The notes under the pieces are model-generated. The model made no database searches. It was not told the DNA's origin and saw only the letters and a list, made by a program, of their open reading frames with translations. Source: DASVXQ01 sp046727955 (GTDB lineage: Bacteria; Actinomycetota; CALGFH01). Taken from it: DNA of 11,888 bases. Of this stretch, positions 1-6,366 are shown in pieces. Positions within the stretch are counted from its first letter, which is position 1. Each line of letters opens with the position of its first letter. The stretch lies in assembly GCA_046727955.1 (NCBI GenBank), contig JBKPDO010000286.1:1-11888 (forward strand), given 5' to 3'. A program made the translations under genes and the position numbers.

Positions 1-384
1 GCTCTGTTCCGCGCCGAGGCCGAGAGCATCCGCCGCCTGGCCCGCCTCGAGGCGGTCGAGGCCGGCGCGGGGGCGGCCGGCGCGGGGGCGGCCGGCGCGG
101 CTCCTGGGCCAGCGGCGAAGCTGCTCGCCGCCGGGGCGGAGCTGTACCTGCCCCTGGCCGGCCTGCTCGACCTGGACGAGGAGCGCTCGCGCCTGGAGCG
201 TGAGCGCGCCGGCCTCGAGCAGGAACGCCGCCGCGCAGAGGCTAAGCTCGCCAACCGCGACTTCACGGAGAAGGCCCCCGCCGTGGTGGTGGACCGGGCC
301 CGGTCGCGGCTCGCCGAGGTCGAGGCCGCCCTCGTCAAGGTCGCCGAGCAACTGGAGCAGCTCACGGCGAGCACAGGGGGTTAG
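1..384 (+). CDS. valS: Valyl-tRNA synthetase, C-terminal end (partial, standard bacterial type)
   Basis: The frame is open from base 1 and ends at TAG 382-384, giving the last 127 residues. ValRS charges tRNA-Val with valine in the cytoplasm. The segment around residues 46-56 (GAELYLPLAGL) is the usual lead-in to the ValRS C-terminal arm. From about residue 58 to the end follows a charged heptad-like helix pair with the typical LANRDFTEKAPAVVV turn, which is the tRNA-binding coiled coil of bacterial ValRS. The catalytic body lies upstream, outside the window, so its activity cannot be judged here. An Ala/Gly-rich linker before the arm carries a 15-bp tandem repeat. The stop codon is 4 bases before a second, different ValRS gene, and a G-run at 376-380 inside the end of this gene probably serves as that gene's ribosome binding site. 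The two genes are likely cotranscribed. Confidence 0.9.
   Translation, partial: ALFRAEAESIRRLARLEAVEAGAGAAGAGAAGAAPGPAAKLLAAGAELYLPLAGLLDLDEERSRLERERAGLEQERRRAEAKLANRDFTEKAPAVVVDRARSRLAEVEAALVKVAEQLEQLTASTGG
61..100 (+). repeat. 15-bp in-frame tandem repeat in valS linker
   Basis: The unit GCCGGCGCGGGGGCG occurs at 61-75 and 76-90, with a partial third copy at 91-100. It encodes repeated Ala-Gly-Ala-Gly-Ala just before the C-terminal arm of ValRS. Being a multiple of three, it keeps the frame and only lengthens a flexible linker. Confidence 0.85.
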
Positions 385-388
385 GGCC

Positions 389-3121
389 ATGCGACGCCCG
401 GCGGTCCCCGAAAAGCCGTCCCTCGAGGGCCTGGAGGCGAAATGGCAGGCCCGCTGGGAGGCCGATGGGACCTACCGGTTCGACCCGGCCAGCCCGCGCG
501 AGCGGGTCTTCTCGATCGACACGCCGCCGCTGACCACCAGCGGCACGCTGCACGTCGGCCACGTGCTCTCCTACACCCACACCGACCTGGTCGCCCGCTT
601 CCAGCGCATGCGCGGCAAGGCCGTGTTCTACCCGCCCGGCTGGGACGACAACGGCCTGCCCACCGAGCGCCGCGTGGAGGGCCATTTCCGCGTGCGCTGC
701 GACCCGTCGCTCCCGTACGCCCCCCCGGCGAGTCCGGCACAGGCGCTCTTGGGGGGCCGCCGGAGGGGTCCGGGGAACCCCGAGGGCCGGAGGAGCCCGG
801 GGAACCCCGAGGGCGTGCCCCGGTGGGTCGGGTCCCGGTGGAACGAGGGGAGTGAGCTCCCCCCACGTGGATCACCCGAGCAGCTGCCGGTCTCGCGGCG
901 GCGCTTCTTGGCCCTGTGCGAGCAGCTCATCGCGGAGGACGAGCGCGCTTTCGAGGCGCTGTGGCGCCGGCTCGGCCTTTCGGTCGAGTGGCCGCGCGCG
1001 TACACCACCATCGGCGAGCGCGCCCGCCTGGTCTCGCAGCGCTCATTCCTGCGCCTGCTCGCCCGCGGTGAGGCGTACCAGGCGGAGGCGCCGACCCTGT
1101 GGGACGTCACCTTTCGCACCGCCGTCGCCCAGGCCGAGCTGGTCGAGCGGGAGATTCCAGGCGCCGCCTACCGCCTGCGCTTCACCGTGGCGCGCGGCGA
1201 CGGGGCCGGGACCGCCCGGGGTGAGGCCGCCCGCGGTGAGGCCGCCCGCGGTGAGGCCGTGGTGGAGACCACCCGGCCGGAGCTGCTGCCGGCCTGCGTG
1301 GCGCTGGTCGCGCACCCGGACGACCAGCGCTACCGCGACCTGGTCGGCGCGCGGGCGCGCACGCCGCTGTTCGGTGTCGAGGTCCCGGTGCTCGCGCACC
1401 GTCTTGCCAGGCCCGACAAGGGCACCGGCATCGCCATGATCTGCACCTTCGGCGACGCCACCGACGTGACCTGGTGGCGCGAGCTGCGCCTGGAGGTCCG
1501 CTCGATCGTCACCCGCGACGGCCGCCTGCGGGCCGACCCGCCGCCCGGCGTGCGGGCGGGGCCAGCCTGGAGGGCGCTCGCCGGCCTGGACGTGACCGAG
1601 GCGCGGCAGCGTATCGCCGAGCTGCTCGTCGCCTCGGGGGACCTGGTCGAGCCCGTGCGACCCATCCGTCACCCGGTCGCCTTCTACGAGCGGGGCGAGC
1701 GGCCGCTGGAGATCGTCACCAGCCGGCAGTGGTTCATCCGCCTGCTGGCCCACCGGCAGCGCCTGCTCGAGCTGGGCCGGCAGCTCGACTGGCACCCGCC
1801 GTTCATGCGGCGGCGCTACGAGGACTGGGTCGAGGGCCTGGCCGGCGACTGGCTGGTCAGCCGGCAGCGCTTCTTCGGCGTGCCGATCCCGCTGTGGTAC
1901 CCGGTGGCCGCCGGCGGCACCGTCGACCACGCCCGCCCGATCGCGCCACCCGAGGGCAGGCTGCCGGTCGACCCCGCCAGTGACGTGCCCGACGGCTACG
2001 ACCCGGCCAGCCGCGGGCGCCCCGGCGGCTTCGTGGCCGACCCGGACGTGATGGACACCTGGGCGACCTCCTCGCTGACGCCGCAGATCGCCGGCGGCGA
2101 GGGCGAGGACCCTGAGCTGTTCGGGCGCGTGTTCCCCATGGACCTGCGGCCGCAGGGCCCAGAGATCATCCGCACCTGGCTCTTCTACACGCTCCTGCGC
2201 AGCTACCTGGAGCACGGCACGCTGCCGTGGTCGGACGCGGCCATCTCCGGCTGGGTGCTCGATCCCGACCGCAGGAAGATGTCGAAGTCGGTCGGCAACG
2301 TGGTCACGCCCACCGCACCGCTCGAGCGCTACGGGGCCGACGCGGTCCGCTACTGGGCGGCCGGCGGGCGCCTCGGCGCGGACACGTCCTTCGACGAGGA
2401 GCGGGTCCGCGTGGGCAGGCGGCTCGCCATCAAGGTCCTGAACGCGAGCCGCTTCGTGCTGTCGGCTGGTTCCATTATCGGGCACTTCGACGGGATCCCT
2501 GCGGCGGTGACCGAGCCGCTGGACCGGTCGATGCTCGCGCAGCTGGACCAGGTGGTGGCCGAGGCGACGGCCGCGCTGGATGACTATGACCACACTGCTG
2601 CGCTCGAGCGCACCGAGGCGTTCTTCTGGCGGTTCTGCGACGACTACCTGGAGCTGGTGAAGGACCGAGTCTACCGGGCGCGCGGCGAGGCCGCCCGCGC
2701 CTCGGCCGAGGCCGCGCTCGAGTTCGCGCTGTCCACGCTGCTGCGGCTGCTCGCGCCCTTCCTGCCGTACGTGACCGAGGAGGTCTGGTCCTGGTGGCGG
2801 GACGGCTCCGTCCACCTCGCCCGCTGGCCGCAGCGCCTGAGCGAGCCTGGCGAGCTCGGCGACCAGCGGGTGCTCGAGGTCGCCGGCCAGGTGCTGAGCG
2901 CCGTGCGCCGCGCCAAGACGCTGGCCAGGCGCTCGATGCGGAGCCCGGTGGCGCGCGTCACGGTGCGTGACGCTCCAGAGCGCCTGGCCGCGCTCGCCCT
3001 CGCCGAGGCCGACCTCCGGGCGGCGGGAGCGATCGCCGTCCTGGCGCCCTCGCCCGCCGCCGCCTTCGACGTCGAGGTCGAGCTGGCCCCGGTGCCGCCC
3101 GCCGGGTCGCGCGACTCGTGA
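389..3121 (+). CDS. valS: Second valyl-tRNA synthetase (archaeal/Rickettsia-like lineage), complete
   Basis: A class I aminoacyl-tRNA synthetase of 910 residues. The ATP-site HVGH motif is at residues 55-58 (context SGTLHVGHVLS) and KMSKS is at 630-634. The editing-domain signature TTRPELLPACVALVAHPDD starts at residue 294. The N-terminus (WQARWEADGTYRFD, then SIDTPPLTTSG and GWDDNGLPTERRVE) matches the second ValRS that many actinobacteria carry, not the standard bacterial enzyme. There is no C-terminal coiled-coil arm; the protein ends soon after the anticodon-binding domain. ATG 389 is chosen because it lies 8 bases after a G-run (376-380) and starts directly before the conserved WQ..W region. 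The frame is open further upstream to a GTG at 200, but that part is the shadow of the preceding gene. Residues about 116-162 are an extra in-frame insertion made by a repeat element, in the linker between RCDPSLPY and LPVSRRRF. The catalytic motifs are intact, so it is probably functional. Confidence 0.92.
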   Translation: MRRPAVPEKPSLEGLEAKWQARWEADGTYRFDPASPRERVFSIDTPPLTTSGTLHVGHVLSYTHTDLVARFQRMRGKAVFYPPGWDDNGLPTERRVEGHFRVRCDPSLPYAPPASPAQALLGGRRRGPGNPEGRRSPGNPEGVPRWVGSRWNEGSELPPRGSPEQLPVSRRRFLALCEQLIAEDERAFEALWRRLGLSVEWPRAYTTIGERARLVSQRSFLRLLARGEAYQAEAPTLWDVTFRTAVAQAELVEREIPGAAYRLRFTVARGDGAGTARGEAARGEAARGEAVVETTRPELLPACVALVAHPDDQRYRDLVGARARTPLFGVEVPVLAHRLARPDKGTGIAMICTFGDATDVTWWRELRLEVRSIVTRDGRLRADPPPGVRAGPAWRALAGLDVTEARQRIAELLVASGDLVEPVRPIRHPVAFYERGERPLEIVTSRQWFIRLLAHRQRLLELGRQLDWHPPFMRRRYEDWVEGLAGDWLVSRQRFFGVPIPLWYPVAAGGTVDHARPIAPPEGRLPVDPASDVPDGYDPASRGRPGGFVADPDVMDTWATSSLTPQIAGGEGEDPELFGRVFPMDLRPQGPEIIRTWLFYTLLRSYLEHGTLPWSDAAISGWVLDPDRRKMSKSVGNVVTPTAPLERYGADAVRYWAAGGRLGADTSFDEERVRVGRRLAIKVLNASRFVLSAGSIIGHFDGIPAAVTEPLDRSMLAQLDQVVAEATAALDDYDHTAALERTEAFFWRFCDDYLELVKDRVYRARGEAARASAEAALEFALSTLLRLLAPFLPYVTEEVWSWWRDGSVHLARWPQRLSEPGELGDQRVLEVAGQVLSAVRRAKTLARRSMRSPVARVTVRDAPERLAALALAEADLRAAGAIAVLAPSPAAAFDVEVELAPVPPAGSRDS
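736..873 (+). repeat. Palindromic repeat element inserted in frame in valS2 (long form)
   Basis: The left end GGCACAGGCGCTCTTGG plus a G-run (736-756) and the right end GAGCTCCCCCCACGTGGATC (854-873) match the ends of the elements at 6199-6254 and 9731-9786. This copy is 138 bp, 84 bp longer than the corresponding part of the rodA copy, and the extra bases form its middle. Its 46 codons keep the frame open and encode AQALLGGR near the left and SELPPRGS near the right. Homologous enzymes, as I recall them, have only a short linker here, so this is an insertion. Confidence 0.85.
760..813 (+). repeat. 27-bp tandem repeat inside the valS2 insertion
   Basis: Two direct copies, 760-786 and 787-813, differ at two positions (25/27 identical). 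They encode RRGPGNPEG followed by RRSPGNPEG. This duplication accounts for part of the extra length of this element copy over the two 56-bp intergenic copies. Confidence 0.85.
1220..1259 (+). repeat. 15-bp in-frame tandem repeat in the valS2 editing domain region
   Basis: The unit GGTGAGGCCGCCCGC occurs at 1220-1234 and 1235-1249, with a partial copy at 1250-1259. It encodes repeated Gly-Glu-Ala-Ala-Arg immediately before the editing signature VETTRPELLP. It is probably a surface loop extension. Confidence 0.85.
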
Positions 3122-3157
3122 GGCGCCCGCTCCGCGGGACCGGGGCCGCCCGTTCAC

Positions 3158-3163
3158 TACAAT
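3158..3163 (+). promoter_or_regulatory. Possible -10 element for folC
   Basis: TACAAT lies in the 83-base valS2-folC gap, about 40 bases before the folC ATG. It is the only AT-rich hexamer in that gap. No convincing -35 hexamer sits 16-18 bases upstream, so this is a weak call. A short GC hairpin (CCCGC 3126-3130 with GCGGG 3134-3138) precedes it. Confidence 0.3.
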
Positions 3164-3204
3164 CGGCGGGCGAGCCACGTCACAGCCGAGGAGACCGAGA
3201 GCCG

Positions 3205-4500
3205 ATGCAGTACCGCGAGGCCGTCCGGGCGCTCTACGCGCGCATGCCGAGCCGCATCGGGCCCACCCTGGAGCGGATCGAGCACCTGGTCGATCTGCTC
3301 GACCATCCGGAGCGGACCGCGCCCGCGATCCACCTCACCGGCACCAACGGCAAGACCACCAGCGCCCGCATGGCCACCACCCTGCTGGCCGCGTTCGGTG
3401 TCGGCGCCGGCCGCTACACCAGCCCGCACCTGCAGGACGTGCGCGAGCGGATCGCGCTGCCGGCACGGGTCATCTCCGAGGACGAGTTCGCCGAGATCTG
3501 GGCCTACCTGGAGCCGTTCCTGGCCGAGGTCGACTGGGCGCACGACGAGCCGGTCACCTTCCACGAGGCGCTGACCGCCATGGCCTTCACCTGGTTCGCC
3601 GAGGTCCCGGTGGACGCGCAGGTGATCGAGGTCGGCATGGGCGGCTCCTGGGATGCCACCAACGTGGTCGACGGCCAGGTGGCGGTCGTCAACCGGGTCG
3701 CGCTCGACCATCCCGAGCTGGGCGACACCGTGGCCGCGGTGGCGCGCGAGAAGGCCGGGATCATCAAGGGGGGCGCAATCGTGGTGAGCCAGGAGCAGGA
3801 GCCCGAGGCGCTGGCGGTGCTGCGCGAGCGCGTCGAGCGGAAGGGGGCGCGCCTGCTGCTCGCCGGGGTCGACTTCGAGGTGGAGCGGCGTCGCCTGGCC
3901 CACGGCGGGCAGCTCGTGGACCTGCGCACGCCGGCCGGCCGGGTCGAGGACGTGCTGGTTCCCCTGCACGGCCGTTACCAGGCCGATAACGCGGCCAGCG
4001 CGCTCACCGCGGTGGAGGCGTTCCTGGGCGGCCGGCCACTGGACGCCGACACCGTCAGGGCGAGCTTCGCGGACGTCACCTCGCCGGGCCGGCTCGAGGT
4101 GGTCGGGCACGAGCCGCTGGTGCTGCTCGACGGCGCCCACAACCCCGACGGCGCGCGCATGCTGGCCGCTGCGCTGCTGGAGGAGTTCGTGGTCGACCGG
4201 CGCACCCTGGTGGTGGCCTGCCTGGCCGACAAGGACCTGCGCGGCATCCTGCGCGGGCTGGCTCCGGCTATCGGCCGCCTGATCGTCACCACCAATTCGA
4301 GCCCACGCGCGGCACCCGCCGAGCGGCTCAGCAAGGAGGCCGAGGCGCTCGGCCTGGTCGCCGAGGTGGAGCCCGACGTCGCCAGCGCGCTGCGGCGCGC
4401 CATCGACGAGGCGGGCGAGTCCGAGGCGGTCGTGGTGACCGGCTCCCTCTACACGGTTGGGGAGGCCCGGGAGCTGCTGATGGGCTCCGGTCCGGCCTAA
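3205..4500 (+). CDS. folC: Folylpolyglutamate synthase / dihydrofolate synthase
   Basis: A Mur-ligase-family enzyme of 431 residues, the usual FolC length. It adds glutamate to dihydropteroate and then further glutamates to folates, using ATP, in the cytoplasm. Visible signatures are the P-loop GTNGKT at residues 46-51, the YTSPHL motif at 71-76, HEALTAMAF, the VIEVGMGGSWDATNVV segment that contributes to Mg and ATP binding, and LLDGAHNPDGAR in the C-terminal domain. The family more often has GGRLDATN or GGRWDATN; Ser replaces Arg here. ATG 3205 is chosen because GAGGAGA (3188-3194) lies 10 bases upstream and it starts directly before the conserved helix YREAVRAL. The frame extends upstream to GTG 3118, but those residues look like noise. 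It lies 83 bases after valS2 and is probably read from the same transcript plus a possible local promoter. Confidence 0.95.
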   Translation: MQYREAVRALYARMPSRIGPTLERIEHLVDLLDHPERTAPAIHLTGTNGKTTSARMATTLLAAFGVGAGRYTSPHLQDVRERIALPARVISEDEFAEIWAYLEPFLAEVDWAHDEPVTFHEALTAMAFTWFAEVPVDAQVIEVGMGGSWDATNVVDGQVAVVNRVALDHPELGDTVAAVAREKAGIIKGGAIVVSQEQEPEALAVLRERVERKGARLLLAGVDFEVERRRLAHGGQLVDLRTPAGRVEDVLVPLHGRYQADNAASALTAVEAFLGGRPLDADTVRASFADVTSPGRLEVVGHEPLVLLDGAHNPDGARMLAAALLEEFVVDRRTLVVACLADKDLRGILRGLAPAIGRLIVTTNSSPRAAPAERLSKEAEALGLVAEVEPDVASALRRAIDEAGESEAVVVTGSLYTVGEARELLMGSGPA

Positions 4501-4560
4501 TTTCACCGAATCTTTGTCCACAGCCCGTGCAGCCTCGGCCCCTTCCCGCTGCGTGGCCGG

Positions 4561-4566
4561 TATGAT
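4561..4566 (+). promoter_or_regulatory. Possible -10 element for ndk
   Basis: TATGAT stands out in the 116-base folC-ndk gap, about 50 bases before the ndk start. No good -35 hexamer sits at the usual distance (the nearest T-rich stretch, 4511-4518, is too far away). The hexamer alone is a good sigma-70-like -10. Confidence 0.4.
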
Positions 4567-4616
4567 CGCCACCAACACCGAATTTCAATGCTTGCTCTCG
4601 CTTGGAGGTAGGTCCG

Positions 4617-5033
4617 TTGGCCGTGGAACGTACCCTCGTCCTGTGCAAACCCGACGCGGTCGCGCGCGGCCTTGTGGGTGAGGTCATCGGGCGGCTCGAG
4701 CGCAAAGGCCTGCGGCTGGTCGCGATGGACCTCCGCACGCTGGACGAGTCGGTCGCCAAGGCCCATTACGGGGAGCACGAGGGCAAACCGTTCTTCGACG
4801 AGCTGGTGTCGTTCATTACCAGCGGCCCGCTGGTGGCGATCTGCGTCGAGGGATCCGATGCGGTGACCGCCGTCCGGACGCTGATGGGGCCCACCGACCC
4901 GGTTCAGGCCCAGCCCGGGTCGATCCGTGGGGACTACGGCCTGGACATCGGCCGCAACCTGGTCCACGGATCCGACTCGGCGGCCTCGGCCGCGCGAGAG
5001 ATCGACCTGTTCTTCCCGGAGCTGGCCGTCTGA
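4617..5033 (+). CDS. ndk: Nucleoside diphosphate kinase
   Basis: 138 residues, the normal length for bacterial Ndk. It transfers the gamma phosphate of ATP to nucleoside diphosphates through a phosphohistidine. The catalytic histidine is H117 in RNLVHGSDS. K11 in CKPDAV and Y51 in AHYGEHEGKPFF are the usual nucleotide-site residues, and the tail DLFFPEL is typical. TTG 4617 is chosen as start because GGAGG (4604-4608) lies 8 bases upstream and the protein then begins AVERTLVLCKPD, as in homologues. GTG 4623 is the alternative, and TTG 4602 overlaps the ribosome binding site. It lies between folC and mreB, as in Streptomyces, with a possible promoter of its own at 4561. Confidence 0.96.
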   Translation: MAVERTLVLCKPDAVARGLVGEVIGRLERKGLRLVAMDLRTLDESVAKAHYGEHEGKPFFDELVSFITSGPLVAICVEGSDAVTAVRTLMGPTDPVQAQPGSIRGDYGLDIGRNLVHGSDSAASAAREIDLFFPELAV

Positions 5034-5103
5034 CACGGCCGCGACCAGCCTTCCGGCCTGTCGCCGTCCACTCCTGAACCCACGTCAGCACCGCTCGAAG
5101 GGG

Positions 5104-6150
5104 GTGGTCACCCTGCAGAACGCCTTCCGCTTCCTCGGCCGAGACATGGCCGTCGACCTGGGGACGGCCAACACACTCGTGTACGTGCGGGGCCGCGGCG
5201 TCGTGCTGAACGAGCCGTCGGTGGTGGCCATCAACACCAAGACCAACCAGGTCCTGGCCGTGGGCACCGAGGCCAAGGCGATGATCGGCCGCACGCCCAG
5301 CCACATCCAGGCGATCCGGCCGCTCAAGGACGGCGTGATCGCCGACGCCGACACCACCGAGAAGATGCTGCGCTATTTCGTGCAGAAGGTGCACCGGCGC
5401 CAGTTCGTGGCGAAGCCCCGGGTGGTGGTGTGCGTGCCCTCGGGCATCACCGGGGTGGAGCGGCGCGCGGTGTTCGCCGCGACCATCCGCGCCGGCGCCC
5501 GCGCCGCCTACATCATCGAGGAGCCCATGGCGGCCGCCATCGGCGTGGCCATGCCCGTGCACGAGCCCACCGGCAACATGGTGGTGGACATCGGCGGGGG
5601 GACCACCGAGGTGGCGGTGGTCGCGCTGGGCGGCATCGTGACCAGCCAGTCGATCCGCATCGGCGGCGACGAGCTGGACGAGGCGATCATCAGCTACGTC
5701 AAGAAGGAATACTCGCTGCTGCTCGGCGAGCGCACCGCCGAGGAGCTGAAGATCAGCCTGGGCTCCGCCTTCCCGATGGGGGACGAGCCCACCGCCGACG
5801 TCCGCGGCCGCGACCTGGTCAGTGGCCTTCCAAAGACGATCTCGGTGGGCGCCGAGGAGATCCGCAAGGCGATCGAGGAGCCGGCCAACGCGATCGTCGA
5901 CGCGGTCAAGAACACCCTCGACATCACCCCGCCGGAGTTGGCCGCCGACATCATGGACAAAGGCATCGTCCTGACCGGCGGCGGCGCACTGCTGCGCGGG
6001 CTGGACGAGCGTCTCAAGCACGAAACGAGCATGCCCATCCACGTGGCCGACGAGCCGCTCCATTCCGTGGTCATCGGCTCCGGCAAGTGCATCGAGGAAT
6101 TCGAGAACCTGAAACGGGTACTCATCTCGTCGCAGTCTCAGAGCTACTAG
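5104..6150 (+). CDS. mreB: Rod-shape determining protein MreB (bacterial actin)
   Basis: 348 residues. MreB forms membrane-associated actin-like filaments that guide lateral wall synthesis. It shows the phosphate-1 loop VDLGTANTLVYVRG (from residue 17), the phosphate-2 loop VVDIGGGTTE (160-169) and the adenosine motif LTGGGALLRG around G292-G294. HIIEEPMAAAIG-like and GERTAEELKI segments are also present, so all actin-fold ATPase motifs are intact. The start is uncertain. GTG 5104 gives the longest plausible N-terminus, but the purine-rich GAAGGGGG (about 5097-5104) runs into it. That site is better spaced for CTG 5113, which is rarely used. ATG 5146 would remove the conserved FLGRD segment. 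The gene lies 70 bases after ndk with no clear promoter in between, and is followed by a repeat-bearing gap before mreC. Confidence 0.96.
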   Translation: MVTLQNAFRFLGRDMAVDLGTANTLVYVRGRGVVLNEPSVVAINTKTNQVLAVGTEAKAMIGRTPSHIQAIRPLKDGVIADADTTEKMLRYFVQKVHRRQFVAKPRVVVCVPSGITGVERRAVFAATIRAGARAAYIIEEPMAAAIGVAMPVHEPTGNMVVDIGGGTTEVAVVALGGIVTSQSIRIGGDELDEAIISYVKKEYSLLLGERTAEELKISLGSAFPMGDEPTADVRGRDLVSGLPKTISVGAEEIRKAIEEPANAIVDAVKNTLDITPPELAADIMDKGIVLTGGGALLRGLDERLKHETSMPIHVADEPLHSVVIGSGKCIEEFENLKRVLISSQSQSY

Positions 6151-6198
6151 CCGGTACGCCTCTATCTGTCGCAGCACTATTGGTAGCCCACAGTCATC

Positions 6199-6254
6199 GA
6201 TCCATGTGGGGGGAGCTCGCTCCCCCCACGGCCCCCCAAGAGCGCCTGTGCCAT
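6199..6254 (-). repeat. Palindromic repeat element in the mreB-mreC gap
   Basis: A 56-bp element in reverse orientation relative to the copies in valS2 and before rodA. It runs from GATCCATG to GCGCCTGTGCCAT. The core hairpin has an 11-bp stem, GTGGGGGGAGC paired with GCTCCCCCCAC around a TC loop (6206-6229). Read on the minus strand it encodes AQALLGGRGGSELPPHGS. The strong hairpin may slow transcription or stabilise the mreB 3' end; it has no T-tract, so a terminator role is uncertain. Confidence 0.88.
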
Positions 6255-6366
6255 AGTCGTCGAGGAGTCCTGATCCCGGTTGTATGAGCATCCCCGTCGT
6301 AAGAGCGCCTGTGCCATGGTCGTCGTGGAGGAGTGCTGATAGCGGTTGTATGAGCATCCCCGTCGT
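6238..6366 (+). repeat. 63/66-bp tandem duplication covering the mreC ribosome binding site and start
   Basis: Unit 1 (6238-6300) and unit 2 (6301-6366) both begin AAGAGCGCCTGTGCCAT and end TTGTATGAGCATCCCCGTCGT-like sequence, with a 3-bp length difference and a few substitutions between. Each contains GAGGAG exactly 12 bases before a TTG codon. The first 17 bases of each unit are the end of the adjacent palindromic element, so the duplication took in part of that element. Confidence 0.85.
6280..6339 (+). CDS. Short upstream ORF, duplicated mreC start (19 codons)
   Basis: TTG 6280 has the same GAGGAG site (6262-6267) and 12-base spacing as the real mreC start. It encodes MYEHPRR, identical to the first seven residues of MreC, then KSACAMVVVEEC, and stops at TGA 6337-6339. 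That stop is 6 bases before the mreC TTG at 6346. It is a by-product of the tandem duplication. If translated, it could deliver ribosomes to mreC or act as a decoy start. No protein function is proposed. Confidence 0.45.
   Translation: MYEHPRRKSACAMVVVEEC

Noticed and set aside
200..388. Upstream extension of the second valS to GTG 200
   Set aside because: It overlaps the coding sequence of the first valS in another frame, and the added residues are Ser/Arg/Pro noise. ATG 389 has a ribosome site and leads straight into the conserved N-terminus.
380..392. A frameshift that would join the two valS genes into one broken gene
   Set aside because: The first ends with a normal ValRS C-terminus and the second starts with a normal N-terminus and is complete, so these are two genes.
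1043..3178. Long open frame of 711 codons on the minus strand opposite the second valS
   Set aside because: High GC at third positions removes stop codons on the opposite strand. The translation has no recognisable domain, and the + strand gene has clear motifs throughout.
6206..6229. Rho-independent terminator after mreB
   Set aside because: The hairpin is strong but is not followed by a T-tract, and the identical structure occurs just before rodA and as part of a dispersed repeat. It is therefore called as a repeat with a possible secondary effect.
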